Source of the DNA: Nepenthes gracilis
Taxonomy: Eukaryota > Streptophyta > Magnoliopsida > Caryophyllales > Nepenthaceae
Reading direction: 5' to 3'
DNA: 64,000 nt
Assembly (NCBI GenBank): GCA_033239525.1
Contig: BSYO01000019.1
Coordinates: 4,221,087 to 4,285,086 of the forward strand
Below the pieces are notes generated by a model. The model was not told where the DNA came from. It worked only from the letters and a program-made list of their open reading frames with translations, and did no database searches. A program made the position numbers and the translations under genes. Of this stretch, positions 1 to 10,675 are shown piece by piece. Numbering within the stretch: the first letter of the stretch is position 1; the number at the start of each line of letters is the position of its first letter.

Positions 1-1555
1 AGTTGCCAAATTTGTATGTGAAGTTGTTATAGTTTTCTTGAAGGCACGAACCTTTAGTAAGTCATAACAAATAAAGAGGATGGAGAAGAAGGAAGTTAAC
101 AATACTTTCTCTAGTCAAAAACTGAAAAAAGATAGTCATCCTTTCACATTCTGAGCCTTTAGCGACTGTTACCATGGATTCTGGTAGTGGAGTTGGTCCT
201 GCTAAGTCCTTTGTGAATCCTGTTGTTGGTGATATGGATTGTTATGACGATCGCCAACGTTATGAGGATGAGCAATTTGCTAAGCAGGCTATTAATGGGT
301 GGGAACGAGGGGCTGCTGAACGCCGACGGCGTAAATCTGCCTCCAAGAAAGGCCGGCGACCTCTTTCACGATAATTCTTTGCTGCAGTGTAGTACCACAG
401 TCGGTTTATGTAGCTGCTCCCTCTGAATTGCTCCCTATTAGGCGGCTCTCGTCTTTGGGCGATTGGCTTTTATGGCCCATCCGTTTGTGGATTTTGCGGA
501 TCCAGCTCTTTGAAAGGTGCGATTTTGGCCGCTTGCTGCCTGAAGGCCTAATCGGTCTTGATACACTTCTTTATACAATTGGGATTTGTGAAGCTTGTTT
601 AGGGGGATCTGACCCTTGTTCATATGTTTTGGGGATCTGCTGGCCCGTGTTGTTAGGCTGATCTTGTCTGACTGGGTTGTGGACCAAGATTGCTTATCTT
701 ATGCTGATAATGTAGCTACTCTCTGGAGGCCCTGAATTGCAGAGTGTATCTACGAAAGTGCAGTACTGCTGGGAGCTGGCATCTTTCTGCTGCGAGGTTT
801 GTGAGACTGTGGCTGCTGTGTTACTGGTAGTGGTTGCTGTTGGGTCTTGGTTTTGTACCCGTCTACTGGGACATGATGCTCCTCTGTGGACTTTTGCAAC
901 TAAATTGGTTTCTGCTGCTTGCTCATCAGAAGTGCAATTTGGGTGGATCTACTTGCAGCTGTGAAATTAGCTGCTGATTTGTTGGATTTTTTCTAGTGAT
1001 GTTGTATTGCAGGATGCGGATGCTGCCTCTCGGCCTGGTTGGTGTCTTTGATGTGCATACATTTCGCTCTGTTTCTTGATTTGGAAGGCTGATGTTGCTG
1101 TTGGAATATTTGGAGGCATGGTTGGAGCCATCGATGTGGTTTAATTCGATTTAGACCGTTTCTTTTCCCGATGCTCAACCTGGGCATGATGTTGATCTTG
1201 GTGCAGCTTGTTGTGTTCCAGTGGTCGGGCGGTTGCCGAGTATGCATTATCTTTCAAGCTGGGACCGGATGCACCGCAAGTGGTGGTGTTTTTATTTGAA
1301 CGACAAGTTGCTCTTGCCTTGTTGTTGTTTGATCTTTGATCTTGTAACTTCATATTACATTTTTTGGTTTTCTGTTGAACGTTGTTCTCTTAGAGGCTAT
1401 TTTGGTATTATCTGATGTACCGGTTGCTCGGGGTATACCCTAGCTTTTTATATTTTAAATCCAAGTCAAAATACTTGGAGATAAAACATAGCTTTTGTAT
1501 TTTTTTCTCCCGTTAATCCAAAATACTTACTTACCAAAAAAAAAAAAAAAGATGT
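1..1555 (+). mobile_element. LINE-like 3' remnant with poly(A) tail
   Basis: The stretch ends with an A-run (about 1539-1551) preceded by CTTACTTACC, an end that I associate with plant L1-type LINEs. A 66-residue open frame at 174-374 ends in an Arg/Lys-rich tail and could be the end of a LINE ORF1; I cannot confirm it. From about 430 to 1430 the DNA is G/T-rich with no coding frame. The element starts outside the window and no reverse transcriptase is present, so it is truncated or internally deleted. The strand is inferred from the poly(A) only. Confidence 0.4.
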
Positions 1556-2388
1556 GAACAATTAAGATGAGTAATTATATTATTTAAAGGCTATGAAAAT
1601 AACTAACTTTTAATTATTGAAAATGATGCCTTTTCTGTCAAAGATTGAACTAATTAAAAAATAACTTCTCTAACATGATATAATAAAATTATATAAAATT
1701 ATAATTTTTAATTATTTTAATTAATTATTAAATATATGTTATGCCATATAAAATAATTCTAATATTTTGCTAATTTTGAAATAATGGATGTGAACTCTAA
1801 CCGAAGAGACAATGCATCGAGTCATTTAGAATGAGTTAACACAACCAGCACTGTTTACATGTCTCATGGTCCATTTTATATCCTCTACTATTTAATATTG
1901 GTTTCAAAAAGATGTTATCTTTGTTAAAATTTACATTAAAGCAAGATATAATAATCACCTTAGATTTTCTTTTTCGTTAACTAAATCTCTATTTATGAAA
2001 TAAAGTTATGTACACAAAAGTTTTGTACAAAATTAGAACAAGAAAAAATCATCAAACCCTATCTTACCAAAGTGACAACTGAACTTACCAAATATATATA
2101 TATATATATGTCGTCTCAAAACTAGCTACAGGACGAGAAGAAGCTAACAGAACCATGAGCATGAAAAAATATGCTACAAAATGGCTTACTTGTTTCTATA
2201 GAACTCATTCGTAAATTGATAGCAATATACACCAAGAAATCTTGGATCAAATAAATGATCGTATCACATCTATTTATGTTGTCATTTTTTAAAGGATGTT
2301 TTTTTTTAATTCTTTTAAATAAAATAAATCATAACTGCATGCATATCCCTAACTAATTGATTTTTCTCACACAAAAATAAAAATGATT
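1556..2388. other. AT-rich spacer, no gene seen
   Basis: Low-complexity AT-rich DNA with a short (TA)n tract near 2094-2109. No coding frame, RNA gene or recognisable repeat family was found here. Confidence 0.6.
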
Positions 2389-2562
2389 TGTAATATCCTA
2401 AACTCTTAGTTGATTTATTTTAGATAAAATTATTATTTTTGATAATTTGGATATGATGAGTTTTTAAAAAATATTCGGATCAGTTAGATTAGCGCTCGAG
2501 GCGGGCTGATGATAGCACCTGAGCGCCGATTTGGATTATAAAGATGAAAAAAAAGGAAAAGA

Positions 2563-2605
<43 letters not shown>

Positions 2606-3933
2606 GGGCAGCCGGCATGCAGTAGAAGGAATGAGGAAAAGAAAAGAAAAAAAAAAGATTGAAATGAAAAATGAGATAAAGAAAGAAGAGGGAAGTGAAG
2701 AGAAAAAAGAGAGAGAGGAGGGCACAGTAGCCGGTCATCAGCAAATGAGGAGGCAGCGCGAGAGTGCGGCGGCGGGAAGAGGCTGACGTTGCCGGCCATC
2801 ATTTAAGAGATGTGGTGGTTTGAAGGGAGGAGGAGGACACACGGGCCAAACAAAGCATCCATTGCCGTTATCGCTGTTGGCGTAGGAAATGCATGAAATT
2901 GAGGCAAGCAAATCATTCCTTTCTCTTTTTAATATCAATTCTTTATTTGCATGCATCGATTTTAATGAGAATGGATCGAAATTTTGATTAGTGAGTAAAT
3001 GGGTCAAGGCGGCTCTATTTTGCCCGAGGAGGAAGAGGCGTCACCACAAGAAGAAGGAGAAGGAGAGAAGGAGACGGCGCACTAGCGAGCTATGCAGCAA
3101 AGGTGTGGCACGGAGCAGCTTACTATGGGGAAGTGGTAGAGACGTGAGCAGCAATGCTGACAAAGAGAGAGTGTGCGGTGGGAAGGCCGATAATGGTTAT
3201 AGGAGGTAGAGGCGGTGGTGGCGAGCGAGCGAGGCGGTGGTGGCGAGCGAGCGAGGCGGTGGTGGCGAGCGGCGAGGCAACGCGCGCGTCAAAGAGCTGT
3301 GCCGAGGAGAGAGAGACCGCATTGGCAAGAGAGAGAAAGCCTAATTCAGGTATTTTGGAGTATTCTTTCTTTAAATCTGCTTTGGTATAAGGTCGAGGTA
3401 AATATCTTCTAATCCTATATTTGCTCTAATTTTGCATCTAATGTATTTCTATTTCGATTTGGAGGTTTTAATCTTATGAGTGCACTTTTAATTAGACTGT
3501 TTATTTTTCTCGTGCATTTTTACCAATTGTTTGAGGGTTATAGTCTATTTTTATTGATATTTGTGAGTTTTGTCATTTTCTTAAAAAATAGATAACTTTC
3601 GAACACTGTATATATTTATATCAGTATATGTGTACGAAAATGTGCATAAAACTTTGTATAGGTCGTGCATTTTCACATACATGTATAGAATTGTGGTTAC
3701 TACATTTGGATTTAGATATTAGATATTCTGGCCAACTCCCGATTTGAAGATTTATTATTAAAAATTTTTTTCGCCAACAAGAAAGGTTTGAAATAATGAC
3801 ATTTTCTATATGGATGATTTGATTTGACATTATATATATTCAAACGTTTTAATATATCAGACAAGTTTGACGATTGCACACAAAATAATAGATGGCAAAA
3901 CATAGTGGGCAATATTACCTATAGAAGACAGAA
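2389..3933 (+). mobile_element. Gypsy-type LTR fragment, family X (most diverged copy)
   Basis: It begins TGTAATATCC, the start seen again at 7635 and 34933. The order of landmarks matches those copies: an ATTTGGATCAG-like block with a GCGC-rich box, an (AAT)n tract at about 2567-2604, a purine-rich and then G-rich segment, and a segment from about 3605 to 3925 that aligns with 8690-9000 and 35905-36220. It is cut at 3934 by another LTR start. It carries no pol or gag. The reading frames seen in it come from the AAT tract and the GC-rich box and are not genes. Confidence 0.7.
3209..3275 (+). repeat. 22-bp GC-rich tandem repeat inside LTR X
   Basis: About three copies of a unit reading GGCGGTGGTGGCGAGCGAGC follow one another. 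It lies in the GC-rich part of the LTR and is absent at the same place in the copies at 7635 and 34933, so it is a local expansion. Confidence 0.75.
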
Positions 3934-4760
3934 TGTAAAATCTTGAATTCTTATCCGATTTTATTAAAATAATTTATTATTTTTTGGGTAATAAGGGTAT
4001 GTTAAAAATTAGTTAAATATTATGAGATTTTGAAGAATGATCGAAATTGTGGAGTAGCACCCGGAACGCGCCTGTGCTGTTATCTGAGTACCGATTTAGA
4101 TTTTAAAATAAAATAAAAGTAAAAATAGAAAACTTATATACAATAATAATAATAATAAGTAAAAGAAAAAAATGCGTATCAAGAGGGCCTTGATAAGAGA
4201 GAAAGAAAAGAGAGGAGATAGAGGGAGAAGAGAGAGAGAGGAGAGATCGAGGCTCTCGGATTCGATTCCGATTTGGAGCTAATTAGAGAAATGATAGATT
4301 GGATTAAGGTAAGTGCACCCATACTCTCCTCTTTCGTTTATTTACACTTTCGTTTTATTTTCTTCGGATATCTACGTTCCGATACCCGATTAAATTTATA
4401 TTTTGTATTATTTAAGACCTAAGCATGAAAATACTTCGATTTCAAGCTCGATTTTGTAGTTTTGACCGATTTTTTATCGTGAAACCCTAACCCCACGCCT
4501 AAACAATTTTACCCAATTGTTTTGGGATTTTTGCATAAATTGGCTCTAGAATATGATTATCCATACCTCGAATATGTTAATTTATTAATTCGGTATTCAA
4601 TTTGGTTATTTTATGCGGTATTATGTTTACCGAAATCCTAACCCATACCCCTTTGATTTTACTCAAAATAGTTATAATTTATACATTATTTGGCATTAGA
4701 AATTCGTAACCCTAATCTTATGGACGCAGGTACTCCGTATATTTGGTATTTAAGCACATA
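3934..4760 (+). mobile_element. LTR fragment, family Y
   Basis: It begins TGTAAAATCTTG and shares with 51276-53628 the GCGCCTG box, a short AATAATAAT tract (about 4142-4157), the GATTCCGATTTGGAG block and the following GGTAAGTG segment. It abuts the truncated X LTR on the left. The right end is vague; similarity to the 51.3-kb copy fades after about 4700. Confidence 0.55.
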
Positions 4761-5149
4761 TATTTTTTATATGTTAGTTTTATTTATTTTAAAAATATTG
4801 TACAGACATGAATAATAATGTTTAACCACATTTACGTTAAAAGTGTTATCTTGTATATGTTCCAAAATTATGTTGTATGCATTGTGAAGGGATTTGTCAT
4901 TCAGGAGCTCTAAAGTTATATTTGGCTCATTATGGTAGGAATTTCTTATATGCCTCAAGCTTTATGGTAATTTGTACATGAAATGTCAAACATATACTAA
5001 ATGCATAAAAAGCCACAAGTTTGAGGACCCGACAATGAAAGTTTGAAGGTAATCTCATACTCATAGTATAATCTAATTGAAACATAATCCCAATGAGACA
5101 TATTCTAAATGAAACATAATACGGAGTAAAATCATATAATTCAAATCAA
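4761..5149. other. AT-rich DNA, no gene seen
   Basis: No coding frame or clear repeat family. The right part may already belong to the inverted X LTR fragment that follows. Confidence 0.4.
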
Positions 5150-5750
5150 ATTCTATACAAAATATAATTCAAAATGAAATCACATAATTCAAATCGAAAT
5201 CACATGTCCAAATGTACGAGACTGACCAAATTCCAACTGTAAGCAAGACGTGTGAATTTCAAGCAAAATTTTAATACAAATCAATGTAGAAAACACATTA
5301 AAATCTAAAACAATGCACAAATCTGGGAACCAAATATCAAAAACCTAACTTAATAAATGGCTATACATACTCACAGTAATCTTGAGCCATATCAACCACT
5401 ATTTGGACCCATGGATAGAGTCGTCTATATACTATCTCTTGTAAATAAGGAAGAAGGCCACTATGTTTTGCCACTCGCAGAATTATGTGCGATTTTTAAA
5501 TTTGTCTGATATATTAAGATAATCGAATATATTAGTTTTATCCAATTACCTTACGATGGTTCTTATAAAATATAAATGGGGAGGGTCTCTACATCACATA
5601 TCACAAAATTTTTTCTTGTTAACGGAAAAGGGAGTCAAAGCTTCCACTTGGGAAGGTCAAATATCACAAAGCTTTTCCCACCGGGAGATGATCACATATC
5701 GAATCATATCATAAAGGTAGATCCCAAACTGTAAGCAACGATACTTTATG
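5150..5750 (-). mobile_element. Inverted LTR fragment, family X
   Basis: Read on the minus strand, 5690-5400 matches the segment of X LTRs around 8800-9000 and 3720-3925: a GGTGGGAAAAGC block, then AATATATCAGAC, then GAGTGGCAAAACATAGTGG. It therefore lies in the opposite orientation to the X copies on both sides. It stops just before a stray O-methyltransferase promoter copy. Confidence 0.6.
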
Positions 5751-5756
5751 TCATTT

Positions 5757-5885
5757 GAAAAAAAAATATAGTCCACCCCTTGGAACAACCACACCATATA
5801 AAGTACCTTTCACCCCTAAAAAATTATTCTCATCCTTGACCACTATCGTCGCCGCCACCACCTTCAGCTCCTCCAACATCACTGC
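5757..5885 (+). promoter_or_regulatory. Stray copy of the O-methyltransferase promoter and 5' UTR
   Basis: This plus-strand stretch matches the minus-strand region just upstream of the O-methyltransferase start codon (54700-54830): CCACACCATATAAAG with TATAAA at 5797-5802, then AAATTATTCTCATC, then a CAC/CCACC-rich leader. The downstream coding exon is missing; after about 5885 the DNA becomes Tat-element-like. I read it as the 5' remnant of a lost paralogue or a captured promoter piece. Whether it is transcribed cannot be told. Confidence 0.7.
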
Positions 5886-6745
5886 TGAGTGGGGGCGACT
5901 CGTCGGGTATGGCCACCACTGCATGGGGGCGCCACCCGGGTGTTCTAGATCCTGAGCCCCAGGGGGCTTTGCAGGCGATTCCAGGCCTTGAGTCTATCGA
6001 ATCCTCTTGTTTAGTCTGCCTTACCGAGAGGTAATGCTTCACGAATTTTTGCAGCCATACTTTTCGCTATAGCTTTCTACCTGGCCATCCTTGTTGTGCT
6101 CGACAGCCGCGGGGGTCTCCTTTCTCAATGGAGGAGGCTCTGTGCTTGCAAGAGGCCAAGATTGCTCATTTGTTGGTGCACATAAATTGATGCCGGGGTT
6201 GCAGAGCACCGGATCAATGCTGCCATTGGCAAACCACTGTGGAATGAAGAGAGCGCCAACTATATCGACCAAGCTTCATATGAGTCCAAGGCAGGATCGC
6301 AAGAGCTCGTAGAGGCCAATACTCAGGTTCTCGACCAGATAATGTCACTCAAGGACGAGCTTTAGGAGAGTGAGGGGTGGCATTGTGACTTGCTAGGGTG
6401 CATGCTCGGCTAGAGGGAGAACTAAGGACAAGGCTCTGCCCTAACGGGTGGCCTCGATGTTGGAGGAGTGATTTCAAGAGGGCATCCATTTTTGCAGGCA
6501 GATAGTCTTATGGGCAGCTCCAGACTTTCCTGTTGGTGTCCTTGACTCGAGGAACGTTGGAGCTTCTCACCACTCAAACTTGACTGGCTTCCCGATAGAG
6601 AGGATAGAGGGCCTGTGCAACGTTCTTTGGGGTAGCCTCAATTATAGGGTAGCCATGTAGATAGAATCTTGTATCTTTTCAAGCCTTCAGATGCCTTCAA
6701 ATGTGTATTCCGATTCTATAATGAAACAGCAAAACTGCTTTGATC
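5886..6745 (+). pseudogene. Possible decayed copy of a Tat-type antisense accessory ORF
   Basis: GC-richer DNA with several short frames on the plus strand, none continuous. A coiled-coil-like stretch (about 6270-6370), then a terminal part, is followed by noncoding DNA and by a minisatellite (7131-7420) related to the one that follows the better-preserved accessory ORF at 10676-12481. Position, strand and following repeat make it likely to be a second, more decayed copy. Protein similarity is too weak to be sure. Confidence 0.35.
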
Positions 6746-7130
6746 ATTGTTGTTGATGTTTCTAGTGCATGCTGGACTTCTTCATCCGATGCTTTTCTAC
6801 TCGTCAGCTAAGCATGGGTGTCATTACTGCCGGGCTTGTCCGGATGTATCTGGCTGGTTGCGCTCGCTCCTGCCGAGAGAAGGTTGTGGTGGTGAGGAAA
6901 TGTTGTTTCCAGCTAAGGCTTGCGGCTATCGTTAAAGGGTTTTGGCATTACCTAGGTCGTTGCAGTCATGTACCCGTTAGTGCTCGGTCCTGCTAGAGGA
7001 CGTCATAACTTTCATGCATCTAGTCCTAATCTACTGACCCTTGTACACTAACGGTGCTCATCCTTTTAGGAGGGAGTTATCGCACTCATGCCTGATGAAG
7101 CCCCCTAGAGTTTTGTATTCGATCGTGCAT
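6746..7130. other. Tat-type noncoding region before minisatellite
   Basis: No coding frame. It ends with GCCCCCTAGAGTTTTG, which matches GCCCCCTAAGATTTTG just before the minisatellite at 12885, so it belongs to the 3' noncoding region of a Tat-like element. Confidence 0.45.
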
Positions 7131-7420
7131 GGGCCAATCAGTAACAAAATCGAGGTTCAAATCCAACTGTGTATGAGGGGCTTGGTACGGGACTGAGATT
7201 CAAATACGACCTTGTATAGGCCACTTAGTATGAGACCGAGGTTCAAATTTGCCAGTGTGTGGTCTACTTGGTATAAGACTGAGGTTCAAATTTGCCAGTG
7301 TATGGGCCACTCGGTACGGGACCGAGGTTTAAATTCGACCGTCTTCGGGCTACTCGGTTGCTAGAACCGAGGTTCAAATTCGACCATCTTTAGGCTGCTT
7401 AGTTCAGGATTGAGGTTTGG
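7131..7420 (+). repeat. Minisatellite, about 50-bp unit, six imperfect copies
   Basis: Successive units carry GGGCCACTCGGTACGGGACC followed by GAGGTTCAAATTCGACC with point changes. The same type of unit, at about 45 bp, occurs at 12885-13125. In both places it is followed by a line ending GGGCAGT and lies next to accessory ORF sequence. It is therefore a shared part of the element's 3' noncoding region and not a random satellite. Confidence 0.8.
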
Positions 7421-7634
7421 TAATAAGTGAATGGGATTTCACCCAACTTAAGGGCAGTTTATGTCATCTGATTTTATGCGACATTATGCAGGCATTCGTA
7501 TGAGCAAATAGAAAATAAACAAATAGTTATCTTATTAATTAGAGTATGTTCAAGTACTCCGTATATTGTATGCAAGGCTTACCTAGATTCTGTGTAGAAT
7601 CATTGACAGTATTTGCGGTGGATGGCACCCTTTG
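7421..7634. other. Short spacer before LTR X
   Basis: No gene seen. There is no clear polypurine tract immediately before the LTR start at 7635, so the LTR is not preceded by its own internal region here. Confidence 0.4.
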
Positions 7635-7851
7635 TGTAATATCCCGAATTTTATTTGAATTAATTTAATATTAACTATGATTTTGGATAAATTAGATGTG
7701 ATAAAATTAATTAAATATTAAAAAATTTTGGCAGATATTTGGATCAGTTGAGTTGGCGCGAGGTACGCTCGAGCTATCGCCCGAACATCGGTTTGATTTT
7801 AAAATAAAAGAAAATTTAAAATAGAATATATATATATATATATATATATGT

Positions 7852-7887
<36 letters not shown>

Positions 7888-9205
7888 TAGGAAAAATGAA
7901 GAAAAAAAAAAGAAAATGAAAAAAAAAAGGAGATAAGGATGGATTTGGAGATAAGGGTTTCAGGAGAAGAAAAGAGCAGAGAGAGACAAGCCGGGCAAGG
8001 AGGAAAGTGATGGCAGGCTATGGTGTTGTGCGGCGAGGAGGCGCTGATGCCGGTGGTTGTCAGTGGCTCATGGGTGGCGCAGTGGTGTTCGGTGTGGCCA
8101 ATGGTGGTGGTTTCGCGAAGAGAAAACAGTCGAGGCCGGAATTATGTGTAACCATTTGTCAAACTAATCTTTAAATTCTTAACGGCGGCATGTAGAGGTA
8201 GCGTTGCGGATTTTGGTGGACTTGGATTTGAGTGATTTTGCCGGTGGATGTCGGTGAGTGTGATTTTGATTATATTTTTGATCCGCCTTTGGGTATTTGA
8301 CGGAGTGCGCGGGAGTTGCGCTATTGGATCATCGAGGAAGAGAGAGCGCGGGTGAGTCACGGTTGCGCGGTAGTGAGCTTCAGGCACGAGATTCGGTACT
8401 TCGGAGCCTCCATTTTTCAAATCGACAAGACTTTTGAATTTGGACATTTATTTTGAAGATATTTGTTTTGAGTACAAGACCCACTCTTTGGTCTGATTTT
8501 GCATCTAATATATTTTAGATACTGTTTGAAATTTTTACTAACATGCATGAATTTTTGTACACTCTTTTAATTTATTCTGGACATATATATATAGTTTATT
8601 GGTTATTTTGAGGGTTTTAAATATGGATTTTGTAATTTTAAAAATTTATTATTTTTCTTGAAGCACGAAATATTTATTGGACTCGGTGTATATTTATATC
8701 AGTATGTGTAATAAAAATGTACACGAAACTTGCATTGGCAATACATTTTCACATTCATGTGTCCGATTGTGTTCACTACATTTGGATTTAGATTCTTGGA
8801 CTCTGGTCAGCTCCCAACAGGGAGATTTATTTGGAAATCCCTTTCTGCCGGTAGGAAAGGTTTGGAGTAGTGACCCTCCCATTTGGATAATTTGACTTGA
8901 CCTTAGAATTCATTCGGACGTCCTAATATATTTGACAAGTTTGAGGAAGGCACCCAAAGTTGCGAGTGGTAAAATATAGTGGGCAACCTTATCTATGGGT
9001 ATAGAATACATGGATTTTGACCCAAGGTTACCGGGATTATGTGTAACCCTTCCTCAAACTAATCTTTAAATTATCAAAACCCAAATTTAGTGCATAATTT
9101 GTATTTCTGCATTAATTTATGCCAGATTTTGGTTTGGACTTGGATTTGAGATTCACCGATTTTGCCTTCAGTTGGGCCTTGGTATGTCTCATATAATGAT
9201 TCTGA
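7635..9205 (+). mobile_element. Gypsy-type LTR, family X, truncated and mosaic
   Basis: It begins TGTAATATCCCG and follows the copy at 34933-37192 closely: GCGCGAGGTACGCTCG box, (TA)n at about 7829-7848, (AAT)n at 7857-7886, GGATTTGGAGATAAGGG, then GCGGCGAGGAGGCGC. Between about 8110 and 8520 the sequence alternates between two different parts of the family X LTR (see findings). From 8520 to about 9205 it is again collinear with 35730-36420. It ends abruptly at about 9205, where the 34933 copy continues. Confidence 0.8.
8110..8520 (+). other. Zipper-like mosaic within LTR X
   Basis: Blocks of about 15-95 bp come alternately from the equivalents of 35403-35740 (segment P) and 36250-36695 (segment Q) of the 34933 LTR. 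Within each source the blocks keep their order. Examples are 8137-8177 from Q, 8178-8205 from P, 8206-8240 from Q, 8241-8260 from P, 8321-8336 from Q, 8337-8430 from P, 8431-8480 from Q, then P again. An independent copy of the first part of Q also stands in its normal place at 9035-9205. Confidence 0.7.
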
Positions 9206-9720
9206 AAGCGTGGAAGCTTTAGGAAAGGTCTCCTGCAATTTGGAGGCCTTTGGTGGGATTGAAGGATGAACGCTTATGCAGAGAGAGAGAAGGTGAGTCT
9301 TTGTTCAAGCTCTATAAGCGTTCGTGAGTCAGACTGTAGGAAGTCTCTTTTTTGTTCCAGAAAGTATGTTCTTGATGTTCTCTTGGAGGCAAGTCAGAGA
9401 GTATGTTCGAGAGCTTTTGTGTGAGCGTGTTTCAGCACTTGTCTTCCAAAATGAAGACTTCAAGCTTATATGGATAGCAGGAGAGCTACCTTCTCTGGAC
9501 AAGGTGGCATGTTCTTCTGGACTGGCAATGGTGGCCTTCTCTGAGTTGGTGGGCTTGACAAGTGTGATTTGATAGATTCTTTTCCTTCTAAATAGTGCAA
9601 CGGATATTCAAACCATCTCATCTCTTTCATGCTTTTGTGACCGTATTGACTCCAACATTGGCACTGAGTTCATTGCCGCCTTTTTGGAGAAAATCAGCTT
9701 TCAGGAAAGCGTGTAATCAT
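9206..9720. other. Unrecognised segment with an 82-residue open frame
   Basis: The composition is closer to coding DNA than its surroundings. A plus-strand frame at 9324-9572 reads through 82 codons and includes SALVFQNEDFKLIWIAGELP; neighbouring frames are broken. I do not recognise a family. It might be a captured host-gene fragment or part of the Tat-like LTR that follows. Confidence 0.25.
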
Positions 9721-10480
9721 GAAAGGACCGTTGCTTTTCGTGTGCGAGTTCGCCTGCCAAATTGAGCTTGGCCCGTAGCAGGTTTATCACCTTTTTGGGC
9801 TTGCTGCTACAGTACTTCCAGTCAACGCTCGAATTGACTGTCTGTACGCGAGTTGGCCGCCTGCTGGCGTCTCTATAGTCAACACTAGCGTTGACCGCTT
9901 TGGACCTTTTAGGATTTGGGCCTTCGCCTCCTGTTGGGCCATCATTTGAGTTGACCATTCAACAAGCTACTTGGACCCTCTTTGACCGTGGGCCAACCCA
10001 TACTATAGTATACCCATCACTAGCTCCCCATATCGGTGGCCAGAATTCTGGCCTCCGGCATGTTCATGATGGGATGCCCCTCACTGCCCTTTATTATTTG
10101 AGGATCCCGGAGGACTCTATGAAAGGTGGAGAGGAAAGTTGGCCGAGTATTGGCCGTCTTTGGTCGATTCGGGAGAAGAAAGTTGGCCAGTCTTTGTTGA
10201 CCATCTTTGGTCGATTCGGAGAAGAAAGTTAACAGAAGGCATTGACCGTCTTTGGTCAGTTCCGGAGAAGAAGGTTGTCCGAAATTGTTGACCGTCTTTG
10301 GTCAGTTCCGGAGAAGAAAGTTGACTAGAGCTGTTGACTGTCTTTGGCCAGAATCCGGAGAACTTTCTGTGAGCCCTGATTGACGAATGGCCATTAGCTG
10401 GCTCGTCAGGCCAAAAGTTGACACGCATCTTCTCTTGGTTGGGCCGATATCTAGGCCATTAATGCGTTAGAGGATTTGCC
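9721..10480. mobile_element. Probable Tat-type LTR or 3' noncoding segment with inverted TTGAC motifs
   Basis: It lies where the 3' LTR of the minus-strand Tat-like element (integrase at 13307-14300) would be expected. It contains inverted pairs such as CAGTCAACGCTCGAATTGAC (from about 9830) and the array at 10150-10372. LTR ends cannot be fixed by eye. No real coding frame is present; the 103-residue minus frame at 10117-10428 is produced by the tandem repeat. Confidence 0.4.
10150..10372 (+). repeat. Five 46-bp tandem units with paired TTGACC/GGTCA motifs
   Basis: Each unit reads about TTGACCGTCTTTGGTCAG, then TTCCGGAGAAGAAAGTTG, then a short variable spacer. TTGACC and GGTCA face each other across 6 bp. 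TTGAC(C/T) is the W-box core bound by WRKY transcription factors; binding here is inferred only. The five units differ by point changes and small indels, and the last is truncated. Confidence 0.8.
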
Positions 10481-10506
10481 TTTTAAAGGGCAAATTAGGG
10501 AGGCGA

Positions 10507-10529
10507 CACGTGACAGGAATGATGACGTC
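10507..10529 (+). promoter_or_regulatory. G-box and TGACGTC motif upstream of the antisense ORF
   Basis: A palindromic CACGTG (10507-10512) and TGACGTC (10523-10529) stand about 150-165 bp before the accessory ORF start codon. Both are cores recognised by plant bZIP proteins. A pyrimidine-rich leader (about 10555-10670) follows, as in plant 5' UTRs. No convincing TATA box was placed. Confidence 0.45.
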
Positions 10530-10675
10530 CTTTCTAAGGCAGTTTAAGGCATTTCACACCTTGCTGTTTAAGTTTCCCTCCTCGTTTTGAATATTCTCTC
10601 ACACCTCTTTACTTTGCCTTCTTTGTCTTGACCTTCTCTCCGTTCCCCAAAGAAACCCTAGCTTCTCTGTTAGCC

